A DNA stretch of 64,000 nucleotides, from positions 1,860,001 through 1,924,000 of the forward strand of contig NZ_CP092104.1 in assembly GCF_016918765.2 (NCBI RefSeq), given 5' to 3'. This DNA is from Flagellatimonas centrodinii. GTDB lineage: Bacteria > Pseudomonadota > Gammaproteobacteria > Nevskiales > Nevskiaceae. Positions 34,281-42,057 of this stretch are shown one piece after another. A program made the translations under genes and the position numbers. The notes below the pieces were generated by a model. It had not been told where the DNA came from, searched no databases, and saw only the letters and a list, made by a program, of their open reading frames with translations. Within the stretch, counting starts at the first letter, position 1. Each line of letters starts with the position of its first letter.

Positions 34281-36062
34281 GTGGATGTTGCGGCAGTGCT
34301 GGCGGACAGTCCCCTGTTCGCCGACGTCGATCCGGCCGTCGTCGCCGCGCTTGCCGCCCAGGCCGGCATCGTCGGGCTGCGCGGCGGTGCCCGGCTGTTC
34401 AGTGCCGGAGAAGAGGCGAAAGCGGTTTATGTGGTGGTCTCGGGTCGCCTTCGCGCGCTGTCGGACACCGGTGAGCTGCTCGGCGAGATCGGCCGCGGCG
34501 AGCCCATCGGCGAGATGGGGCTGCTCACCGAAGAACCGCACCGCGCCACCGTAGTGGCCGTACGCGACAGCATTCTGTTGCGGGTCGCCAGCGAGGCGCT
34601 GGTCCAGCTCTTCAGCGCCCACCCCGGCGCCCTGTTGAAAACCGTGCGCGTGATCGTCCATCGCCTGAGGCCGACCGCGCAGCAGAAGCGGCGCGCGCGG
34701 ACCCAGGCGCAACGCACGGTGGCAGTGGTGCCAGCAGTGCCCGGGCTTGATGTGCGGCCGTTGGCACGGGCACTGGCGGATCGGCTGGCGCTACACGGCG
34801 ATACCCTGTTGCTCGACCCGGCCACGGTTGATGCCGCGCTGGGGGCGGGCGCCGCGGATGCGCCGTTCGAGGACGGCGAGCGAAACGAGCGCCTGATGAC
34901 CTGGCTGTCGGAACAGGAGCGGCGCCATCGCTATCTGGTCTATGCCACGCCGCCCGACGCCGGCCCCTGGGCGCGCCGCTGCATGCGCCAGGCCGACCGG
35001 GTGCTGATGACCGTGCCGGGCGATGCCATGCCGATGGCCACGGTGATGGTCGATGAACTCAAACAGAGCGGATCGCTTGCCGGGGTCGACCTGCTGATGC
35101 TGCGGTCGCCCGATGCTGCGCCGGGCGACGTCCTCGGCTGGCGGACACGGATCAACGCGGTGTCGCACCTCTATGCGCGCCCCGACCAGCCGGGAGACAT
35201 CGAGAGCCTGGCCCGCGCCCTCACCGGGCGCGGCATCGGCGTCGTCCTCGGCGGTGGCGGTGCGCGCGGCTTCGCCCACCTCGGGTTGATGCGGGCGCTC
35301 GATGAACTGGGGGTCCCGGTCGATGCGGTGGGCGGCAGCAGCATGGGGGCCTTCTTCGCCGCGCTGCGCGCCTGCGGGCACGACTACGACACGATGCTGG
35401 CACTGGCACGCGAAACCTTCGTCGACAACAACTTCCTCAACGACTACCTGTTTCCCTCGGTCGCCCTGGTACGCGGTCGCAAGTTCATCCGCCGCCTGCA
35501 CGATATCTTCGGCGACCAGCAGATCGAACATCTGCGCATGCCTTTTTTCTGCGTATCCAGCAACCTGTCGCGGGGGCGGGCGGAAGTGCATGACCGCGGT
35601 CCGCTCTATCTCTGGACCGCCACCAGCATGGCCGTGCCCGGCGTCGCGCCACCCGTGGTTTATCGCGAGGACCTATTGGTTGACGGCGCCCTGCTCAACA
35701 GCCTGCCGACGGACATCATGCAGAAGCTCGACCGCGGTCTGGTGCTGGCCTCGGATGTGTCGACAGGCGGCGAACTACGCGCCCCGGGCATCGAAGGCCC
35801 GGACCCGGAAGGTCTGTTCAACTGGCAGGGTGATACCAAGCGCCCCGGGCTGTTCAGCATCATGTTCCGCACCGCCACGGTCACCAGCGAGGGCGCCCGC
35901 AAGGCCCGCGCCGACCGCGCCGACGTCTATCTGCGCATGCCGGTCGGCGGCACCGCTCTGTTCGACTGGAAGCACTTCGATACCGTCAGCCAGCGCGGCT
36001 ACGAGTACGCCATGGAACAGCTCACGCCACTGCGTGACGGGCTGCTGGCCGGCGAGATCTGA
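34281..36062 (+). CDS. Patatin-like phospholipase with N-terminal cyclic-nucleotide-binding domain (NTE-like)
   Basis: The protein has 593 residues. The N-terminal ~125 residues form a cNMP-binding beta-roll (FADVDPAVVAALAAQAG, GEPIGEMGLLTEEPHRATVVAV). A linker domain follows, and from about residue 310 the patatin core has the oxyanion glycine loop VVLGGGGARGFAHLG, the Ser hydrolase motif GGSSMGAF and the catalytic Asp in VDGALLNSLP. The layout recalls neuropathy target esterase/RssA-type phospholipases, with activity possibly tuned by a nucleotide. It starts with GTG 2 bp after the M2 peptidase stop, so the two may be co-translated. Confidence 0.9.
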   Translation: MDVAAVLADSPLFADVDPAVVAALAAQAGIVGLRGGARLFSAGEEAKAVYVVVSGRLRALSDTGELLGEIGRGEPIGEMGLLTEEPHRATVVAVRDSILLRVASEALVQLFSAHPGALLKTVRVIVHRLRPTAQQKRRARTQAQRTVAVVPAVPGLDVRPLARALADRLALHGDTLLLDPATVDAALGAGAADAPFEDGERNERLMTWLSEQERRHRYLVYATPPDAGPWARRCMRQADRVLMTVPGDAMPMATVMVDELKQSGSLAGVDLLMLRSPDAAPGDVLGWRTRINAVSHLYARPDQPGDIESLARALTGRGIGVVLGGGGARGFAHLGLMRALDELGVPVDAVGGSSMGAFFAALRACGHDYDTMLALARETFVDNNFLNDYLFPSVALVRGRKFIRRLHDIFGDQQIEHLRMPFFCVSSNLSRGRAEVHDRGPLYLWTATSMAVPGVAPPVVYREDLLVDGALLNSLPTDIMQKLDRGLVLASDVSTGGELRAPGIEGPDPEGLFNWQGDTKRPGLFSIMFRTATVTSEGARKARADRADVYLRMPVGGTALFDWKHFDTVSQRGYEYAMEQLTPLRDGLLAGEI

Positions 36063-36068
36063 GGCCGC

Positions 36069-37364
36069 TCAGGCCCCGCGCGCGATCGCCCGATAGCCAA
36101 TGTCCTTGCGGTGGTGCTCGCCGCGCCAATGGATCGCCTGAACTCCGGCGTAGGCGGCGGCCTGGGCGTCGCGTACGTGGGCGCCCTTGCCGACCACGCA
36201 CAGCACACGGCCGCCGGCGGTGACGACATCCTGGCCATCCAGCGTGGTGCCGGCGTGAAACACCTTCACGCCTGCAGGAACGGTGTCGAGCCCGTGGATG
36301 GCATCCCCTTTGGCAGGGCTGGCCGGGTAGTGCTCGGCGGCCATCACCACACCCAGGGCCGGGCGGGGGTCCCATTGGGGGTGTTGGTCGGCGAGGCCGC
36401 CGTCGACCGCGGCTTCGAGCAGGTCGAGCAGGTCGGAGTCCAGACGCGCCATCAGTGGCTGGGTTTCAGGGTCGCCGAGGCGGGCGTTGAATTCGATCAC
36501 CCGCGGCGCGCCGTGGGCATCGATCATCAGGCCGGCGTAGAGAAAGCCGGAGAACGGTGTGCCTTCGATTGCCATGCCACGCAGCGTTGGCTCAATGACC
36601 TCGCGGCAGACGCGGGCATGGATCTCGGCGGTGACCACCGGTGCCGGTGAATAGGCCCCCATGCCGCCGGTGTTGGGGCCGCGGTCGCCGTCGAATACGC
36701 GTTTGTGGTCCTGGCTGGTGGCCAGCGGCACGTAATCGGTGCCATCGGCGACGACGATGAAGCTCGCCTCCTCGCCCTCCAGGAAATCCTCGATCACCAC
36801 CCGGGCGCCGGCCTGGCCGAGCATGTCGCCACTGAGCATGTCGCGCACCGCTGCCTCGGCGTCGGCAACAGTCATCGCCACCACCACGCCCTTGCCGGCG
36901 GCGAGCCCGTCGGCCTTGATGACGATCGGCGCGCCACGCTGTTGCACGTTGGCCAACGCTGCCTCGATATCGGTGAACACCTCATAACCGGCAGTGGGGA
37001 TGCCGTGACGCTTGAGGAAATCCTTGGTGAACGATTTGCTGGCCTCCAGCTGTGCGGCAGCCTGGGTGGGGCCGAAAATGCGGCGACCGGCAGCTCGGAA
37101 GGCGTCGACCACGCCGCGCGCCAGGGGGGCTTCGGGGCCGACGACGGTGAAGTCGACGTTCTGCATCGCTGCCAGCGCCAGCAGGCTGTCGATGTCTTCG
37201 GCCTTCACCGCCACGTTTTCGCACTTCGGTTCCAATGCGGTACCAGCGTTACCCGGCGCCACCAGCACCCGCGACACCCGCGGCGACTGCGCCAGCTTCC
37301 AGGCCAGCGCGTGCTCGCGACCACCGTTACCAATCACCAGGAGGGTTTGAGAGAAGCTCGACAT
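36069..37364 (-). CDS. purD: Phosphoribosylamine-glycine ligase
   Basis: A 431-residue ATP-grasp enzyme. The start is [52 protein letters not shown] (ATP lysine), [22 protein letters not shown] and [17 protein letters not shown] are all PurD motifs. It makes glycinamide ribonucleotide in purine synthesis. An AAGGA lies before the start (CCAAGGATGTTCTG-ATG). It is convergent with the patatin gene, with a 6-bp gap; purH is not in this window. Confidence 0.97.
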   Translation of the reverse strand: MSSFSQTLLVIGNGGREHALAWKLAQSPRVSRVLVAPGNAGTALEPKCENVAVKAEDIDSLLALAAMQNVDFTVVGPEAPLARGVVDAFRAAGRRIFGPTQAAAQLEASKSFTKDFLKRHGIPTAGYEVFTDIEAALANVQQRGAPIVIKADGLAAGKGVVVAMTVADAEAAVRDMLSGDMLGQAGARVVIEDFLEGEEASFIVVADGTDYVPLATSQDHKRVFDGDRGPNTGGMGAYSPAPVVTAEIHARVCREVIEPTLRGMAIEGTPFSGFLYAGLMIDAHGAPRVIEFNARLGDPETQPLMARLDSDLLDLLEAAVDGGLADQHPQWDPRPALGVVMAAEHYPASPAKGDAIHGLDTVPAGVKVFHAGTTLDGQDVVTAGGRVLCVVGKGAHVRDAQAAAYAGVQAIHWRGEHHRKDIGYRAIARGA

Positions 37365-37397
37365 CAGAACATCCTTGGAAAAAGCGGAATCGGGAGC

Positions 37398-38066
37398 TCA
37401 GCGACCCCCACCGAAGGCCAGCAGGCTGATCATCAGGGCGCCGCAGTAGAAGCCGACGATCATCGTTGCTGCCCACAGGCGGGCGAAGACACTGTCATGG
37501 CGGGTGCGTCGATACAGCCGCAGGCAGGCCAGGCACAGCAGGATCTCGGCGGGGACGGTGTACAGCGCCACGCCGGCCACCGTGTCGATGTTGCGTGGCT
37601 GCCACAGTTGCAGCATTGGCGCCGCCCACTCCGCGGCGCCGAACAGCAACAGTGCGAGGAGTGCCGCCACCAGGTAGCGCGCCCGGTTGGCGGCATCGGC
37701 GAACAGGGTGATGGGGAACAGCAGCATGATCCACAGGCCCATGAAGTAAACCGGGACGTCGCCGCCGATGCGGGCGATCCCGTGGTCCGGGAATATCAGC
37801 GTTTCGCTGATGCGCACCAGCGTCCAGTCGGGCAGCACCTGGCCGATCGACACCGGCAGCAGGAAGGCCCAGCGGGCGATCCAGTCGGAATAGCCCCGCA
37901 GCAGCGCATAGCCCGGCAACAACAGGTTGTAGGCGATGGCGAGGACCAGCACCGCCAGGCCGTAGCCGTGGCCGCTGGTGAACATCACCGCCAGCAGTGC
38001 AACGATGCCAAAGGCCAGGTGGAAGGCGAGCGCCTCGCGCGGGGCGCTGGCGTGGTGGTTGGCCAT
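37398..38066 (-). CDS. Multi-pass membrane protein, unknown function
   Basis: A 222-residue hydrophobic protein with about seven predicted transmembrane segments, such as AFHLAFGIVALLAVMF, YGLAVLVLAIAYNLLLPGYA and LYTVPAEILLCLACLRLYRR. I do not recognise the family. Polar residues cluster in loops (GDVPVYF, DWTLVRISETLIFPDHG). It lies 33 bp upstream of purD and 6 bp downstream of a small lipoprotein gene, so all three may share a transcript. Confidence 0.65.
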   Translation of the reverse strand: MANHHASAPREALAFHLAFGIVALLAVMFTSGHGYGLAVLVLAIAYNLLLPGYALLRGYSDWIARWAFLLPVSIGQVLPDWTLVRISETLIFPDHGIARIGGDVPVYFMGLWIMLLFPITLFADAANRARYLVAALLALLLFGAAEWAAPMLQLWQPRNIDTVAGVALYTVPAEILLCLACLRLYRRTRHDSVFARLWAATMIVGFYCGALMISLLAFGGGR

Positions 38067-38072
38067 GCAGTC

Positions 38073-38297
38073 TCAGTCCAGGGGCGGGCAGTTGACCCGC
38101 GTTCGGCGGGTACCGGGTGTGCGTTCAAGGGTGCAGCTGGCGTCAAGGGCGTCGGCTGGCAGAATCTTCGCCGGCGCGTCGGCGCTGCCCACCTGCACCG
38201 CCTTGTGGCCTGCGCATCCGGCTGACGACATCATCAGCCCGGCACCCAGAAGAACGCCGGAGCCGGCTGACGGCAGGTGACGCGGTAGCGATCGCAC
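38073..38297 (-). CDS. Small putative lipoprotein, unknown function
   Basis: About 74 residues from a GTG start: a short basic head (VRSLPRH), a hydrophobic core (GSGVLLGAGLMMSSAGC) ending in a lipobox, and a 45-residue mature part with two further cysteines (SCTLE and NCPPLD). No known domain is visible. The start is uncertain (another GTG lies 9 bp upstream) and no Shine-Dalgarno is evident, so the call is tentative. The 164 bp upstream of it show no clear element. Confidence 0.45.
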   Translation of the reverse strand: MRSLPRHLPSAGSGVLLGAGLMMSSAGCAGHKAVQVGSADAPAKILPADALDASCTLERTPGTRRTRVNCPPLD

Positions 38298-38461
38298 GGT
38301 GTGCACGAGATGCCGGATCGGGTCATGTCGGCCTGCCCGAACGGTGGGGGCCGGGGTGCGGGAACGGGCGATTCGGGGCAGCGGATATGCTGGAGATGCG
38401 GAGCCTTCCATGGCAGGTCAGGGTCTCGGTCAGGGGGTTCATGGCGCGAGGATACCCGAGG

Positions 38462-39349
38462 TCAGGTCCGGTCCAGAAACGGTTGCAGCGCATTCCACAC
38501 GCCGTCCGGCGCCTCGACCTGCGGGTAGTGGCCGATGCCGGGCAGGCTGACGACGTCCGGTGCCGGTATCAATGTGCGGTAGCGCGCCACCATGTGGGCA
38601 CCCGACACCGGGTCTTCCGGGCCATTGATCAGGCGCAGTGGTACCGGGGTCCGTTGCAATGCGCCCACCCACCGTTCGCGGTGTTGGCGACGATCGTCGA
38701 TGTAGCGGATCAGCCGGTGCAGTTGGCGATGACCGTCGTTGTAGGTCAGCAGCGACCAGAAGGCATCCAGTGTGGCCGCGCTGGGACGGGTCTCGGGACC
38801 GAACACCAGCGAAAAACTGCGATTGAATCGATCCTGTCCCGACAGCGCCGATAGCAGCGCGCCCAGCGGCGAATGCAGCAGCCGTTGTGTCAGCGTTTGT
38901 CGGTGGGTTTCGGGAAACAGGCCGCCGTTGAGCAGGGCCACGGCACGCAGCGTCATCGGCAGCGAGTGGTCGAGCCCGCGCGCCAGCAGCTCCTGCGCCA
39001 CGCTGACGCCGTAGTCGTGTGCCACCACCTGCACCGTGTCGACACCGCAGTGCTGCATCAGGGCAACGTGCAGGTCGGCCTGTTCCATCAGGTCGTAGCG
39101 GTGCCCACGCGGTTTGGCAGCACGCCCGAAGCCGAGCATGTCGGGCGCAATCACCCGCCCGTAGCGGGCCACCAGGCGGTCCCACAATGGCGCCCAGTCC
39201 CAACTGCAAGTGGGGAAGCCATGGATCAGCAGGACGGCTTCGCGGCTGTCGCCACCACTGTCGCGATAGGGCAGGTCATGGCCACGGAACGTCCAGTGCC
39301 GGGCCGCGGCGTACCAGGCATCCGGCGTCGGGTCATGGGTGGCGTTCAC
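38462..39349 (-). CDS. Alpha/beta hydrolase resembling mesoderm-specific transcript (MEST/PEG1)
   Basis: The protein has 295 residues. The oxyanion motif LIHGFPTCSWDW is followed by a nucleophile elbow VVAHDYGVS, with Asp112 in the nucleophile position as in haloalkane dehalogenases and epoxide hydrolases. The histidine is in GIGHYPQVEAPDG. The central NGGLFPETHRQTLTQ, FGPETRPS, YNDGH and RRWVGAL-type segments (here ERWVGAL) closely recall vertebrate MEST, whose substrate is unsettled. The GTG start overlaps the stop of the upstream esterase gene by 4 bp. Confidence 0.85.
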   Translation of the reverse strand: MNATHDPTPDAWYAAARHWTFRGHDLPYRDSGGDSREAVLLIHGFPTCSWDWAPLWDRLVARYGRVIAPDMLGFGRAAKPRGHRYDLMEQADLHVALMQHCGVDTVQVVAHDYGVSVAQELLARGLDHSLPMTLRAVALLNGGLFPETHRQTLTQRLLHSPLGALLSALSGQDRFNRSFSLVFGPETRPSAATLDAFWSLLTYNDGHRQLHRLIRYIDDRRQHRERWVGALQRTPVPLRLINGPEDPVSGAHMVARYRTLIPAPDVVSLPGIGHYPQVEAPDGVWNALQPFLDRT

Positions 39350-40278
39350 GGCAGATGGCGGCCGAGAAAGGCGCCGAGGCGGCGGGTGGCGGCATCGGCC
39401 TCCGGCACCAGACCGGCAAACAGCTGCCAGACGTGCCACAGCCCCGGCCACATTTCCAGCGTCACATCGACTCCGGCCGCCTGCGCGTGGGCGAACAGCT
39501 GACGCGCATCATCGGCCAGCACCTCGGCATCGGTGCCCTGGATCAACAGCGGCGGCAGCCCGCCGAGGTCGGCATGGACCGGCGACAGCTGGGGGTGGTC
39601 GGCAGGGGTATCGCCGGCATACATGCGGCCGCACTCACGCAGGGCCTCGACATTCAGGATTGGCTCGCGCCAGGCTTCGGCGGTCATTGCCGGGAGGCTG
39701 CAGGTGACGTCGCCCCAGGGCGACAGGATGGCCGCTGCCGCCGGCATCGGCAGCCCCTCGTCGCGTAGCCGCAGCAGGCAGGCCAGGGTGAGCCCGCCGC
39801 CGGCAGAATCGCCGGCGATCACCAGCCGTTCGGCACCCTCCGCGTCGAGCAGTGCGCGATAGGCGCTGACGGCATCATCCACCGCTGCCGGAAACGGATG
39901 TTCCGGCGCCAGCCGATAGTCGATGGTAGCGACGCGAACCCGCGCTTCCCGCGCCAGCCGACTGGTGAGTTCGCGGTACACCCGGGGTGCGCCGATGACA
40001 TAGGCGCCCCCGTGCAAATAGAGCAGGGTGCCGCGTACGGCGCCGGCGGGCCGGGTCCACTCGGCATCGATGCCGCCGAGCGGGGCCGATTCGAAATGAC
40101 TGCCGCGGGGAATGGTGATCTGCGTCGCCTGGGTCAGTCGCAGCAGCTTTTGCCGGCGTTGTTCCACGCTGAGATCGGCACGGGCGAAGATCGGCTGGAT
40201 CAACACCTTCACCGCGCGCCGGAACAGGCGCGCGCGCAGTGACAGGGGGCCGGCATCGAACAGGGCGGCATCGGACAT
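39346..40278 (-). CDS. Hormone-sensitive-lipase-family esterase
   Basis: A 310-residue alpha/beta hydrolase. The HGG oxyanion motif is LLYLHGGAYVIGAPRVYR, the nucleophile elbow VIAGDSAGGGLTLACLL, the acid lies in IQGTDAEVLADDAR, and the histidine in PGLWHVWQLFAG. HSL-family bacterial enzymes cleave short- to medium-chain esters. The GTGA overlap with the MEST-like gene suggests they act on related substrates. The ATG chosen begins MSDAALFDAG; longer in-frame sequence lies within the divergent metallohydrolase gene. Confidence 0.9.
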   Translation of the reverse strand: MSDAALFDAGPLSLRARLFRRAVKVLIQPIFARADLSVEQRRQKLLRLTQATQITIPRGSHFESAPLGGIDAEWTRPAGAVRGTLLYLHGGAYVIGAPRVYRELTSRLAREARVRVATIDYRLAPEHPFPAAVDDAVSAYRALLDAEGAERLVIAGDSAGGGLTLACLLRLRDEGLPMPAAAAILSPWGDVTCSLPAMTAEAWREPILNVEALRECGRMYAGDTPADHPQLSPVHADLGGLPPLLIQGTDAEVLADDARQLFAHAQAAGVDVTLEMWPGLWHVWQLFAGLVPEADAATRRLGAFLGRHLP

Positions 40279-40362
40279 CGGAGTTCTCGCATGACAGGTG
40301 AGGGCGCCGACAAGCTTACGCGCGCCGCTGGCGGCCTTCACGTTTCCGTCCTGCCCGCCGCA

Positions 40363-40368
40363 TACAAT
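40363..40368 (+). promoter_or_regulatory. Candidate -10 element (TACAAT) of the CehA/McbA-like gene, possibly leaderless
   Basis: TACAAT ends 6 bp before the start codon of the downstream gene. Transcription would then begin at or next to the ATG, giving a leaderless mRNA, which agrees with the lack of a Shine-Dalgarno there. No strong -35 is visible; TTCACG lies 20 bp upstream. Confidence 0.4.
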
Positions 40369-40374
40369 CCGGGC

Positions 40375-42006
40375 ATGAACACGTTTCGCCTCGTGCTGCT
40401 GTGCCTGCCCGGCCTGTTGTTGGCCTGCGCGGGTGACGACCCCCTGTCGCTGACCGGGGCGGTCTGTGCGCCGGGCGCCGACCCATTGGTGTTCGAGGGC
40501 GATGTGGCGGCGGCGGATGCACGCCAGTATCGGCTGCAACCGTTCTCGGTGGTGGCGGGCACCGGCCGGGTCGAGGTGGCCTACGGCTGGGCCGAAGCAC
40601 CCGGTCTGCCGGCCACCCCGTTGACTTCGACCACCCTCGATCTTGGCTTGTGGGATGCCGATGGCGTTGGCACCCCTGCGGGGTTTCGGGGCTGGGGCGG
40701 CTCGCGGCAGGGGCGGCTTGATCGCGACCAGCCGCCGGTGTTTGTCGAGGCGGGTGTTGCCGACCGCGGGTTTCAGCCGGGTGCCATCGAGCCCGGCGAG
40801 TGGAACGCGGAGCTGGGCATTGCCGCGGTCAGTCCGCAGGGGGCGCGTTGGCGGCTGGAGATTGCCTGCACCGAGGCCAGGGGTCCGGCGGCGACCGCCG
40901 CCGACCCGGTCGACCGGGGTCACGTCGCCCGCCACGCGCCGGGCTGGTATCACGGTGACTTCCACATGCACGCCTTTCACAGCCAGCCCAACGGCCCCGA
41001 CGACAGCGACTTCATTGCCCAGAGCCGCGCCGCCGGCCTCGACTTCCTGATGGTGACGGAATACGTCACCGGCCGGCACTGGGAGACCCTGGGGATGACC
41101 CAGCGGCTCAACCCGGACCTGCTGATCTGGCCGGGGCGCGAGATCATCACCTACCACGGCCACGTCAACACGCACGGCGAAACGCGGTCGGTGCTGGAGT
41201 ACCGCCACGGGGCGCCGGGGGTCGACATCAGGGCCATTCAGCGACAGGCCAAGGCCGATGGCGCCCTGTTCCAGGTGAACCACCCCACCACCTTTCCCGG
41301 CCCGGTATTTCAGAACTTCTGCCGCGGCTGTGCCTTCGAGTTGGGCGATGCCATCGACTGGGCACAGGTGGACACGCTGGAAGTGCTCAACGGCCCGATT
41401 CTCAATGCCGCCCGTGATTTCGGCCTGCCGCTGCCGGGGCAGATCGAACAGCCGTTCACCACCACCGCCATCTGGCTGTGGGAGGCGCAGCTGCGCGCCG
41501 GGCATCGCATTACCGCCGTCTCCGGCTCGGACTCGAAGGGCGTTGATGCGCCCGAAGATCGCGCTCGCAAGGGTTATGGAAGCTCTGCAACTGCTGTATT
41601 TGCAAATGAATTATCACGTTCTGCGTTGCGACAGGCGATTCAGGCCGGCCATGCCTACATCCGCACCCGCGGCGTCGCCGGTAGCCCCGAAGTCCTGTTC
41701 GAGGGCGAAACCAGTGATGGCCAGACCGCCATCTATGGCGACACCCTGGCCCTCGGCGACGGGGTCACCGCCACTTTACGCACCACCGTCACCGGCGGCG
41801 CCGGGCAGGTGCTCACCTACTTCCGCAACGGCGCACCGGTGGCGGCGGTGCCGGTGCTGACCGATCCCTTCGTCCACCAACGCGCCGCCACCCGGGGGGT
41901 GCTGGCGGAGGGCCCGTTGGGCACCATCTGGCGGATCGAACTGCGTGATCTGCAATCGCGGACCATCATCGGCAACCCGATTTTTCTGCAGGGCAGTTCG
42001 CCGTAA
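40375..42006 (+). CDS. CehA/McbA-family (PHP-like) metallohydrolase lipoprotein
   Basis: The protein has 543 residues. The lipobox GLLLAC predicts an exported lipoprotein. The PHP/CehA metal centre is seen as YHGDFHMHAFHSQ, DFLMVTEYVTGRHW, PGREIITYHGHVNTHG, QVNHPTTFPG and SGSDSKGVD. Known relatives hydrolyse carbamates such as carbaryl, but the natural role of most members is unknown. Codon use changes sharply over 41570-41640 (AT-rich) without breaking the frame. No Shine-Dalgarno precedes the ATG. The esterase pair is divergent on the other side of a 96-bp gap. Confidence 0.82.
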   Translation: MNTFRLVLLCLPGLLLACAGDDPLSLTGAVCAPGADPLVFEGDVAAADARQYRLQPFSVVAGTGRVEVAYGWAEAPGLPATPLTSTTLDLGLWDADGVGTPAGFRGWGGSRQGRLDRDQPPVFVEAGVADRGFQPGAIEPGEWNAELGIAAVSPQGARWRLEIACTEARGPAATAADPVDRGHVARHAPGWYHGDFHMHAFHSQPNGPDDSDFIAQSRAAGLDFLMVTEYVTGRHWETLGMTQRLNPDLLIWPGREIITYHGHVNTHGETRSVLEYRHGAPGVDIRAIQRQAKADGALFQVNHPTTFPGPVFQNFCRGCAFELGDAIDWAQVDTLEVLNGPILNAARDFGLPLPGQIEQPFTTTAIWLWEAQLRAGHRITAVSGSDSKGVDAPEDRARKGYGSSATAVFANELSRSALRQAIQAGHAYIRTRGVAGSPEVLFEGETSDGQTAIYGDTLALGDGVTATLRTTVTGGAGQVLTYFRNGAPVAAVPVLTDPFVHQRAATRGVLAEGPLGTIWRIELRDLQSRTIIGNPIFLQGSSP

Positions 42007-42024
42007 CGACGGGCGCGCAGGGCC

Positions 42025-42030
42025 TACAAT
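42025..42030 (+). promoter_or_regulatory. Candidate -10 element (TACAAT) upstream of the M61 peptidase gene
   Basis: TACAAT lies 27 bp upstream of the M61 ATG in the 51-bp gap after the metallohydrolase gene. It would give a leader of about 20 nt. No -35 match was found, so confidence is low. Confidence 0.3.
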
Positions 42031-42057
42031 GGCCGCACGTCCCCCCGTTCCCGCCGC

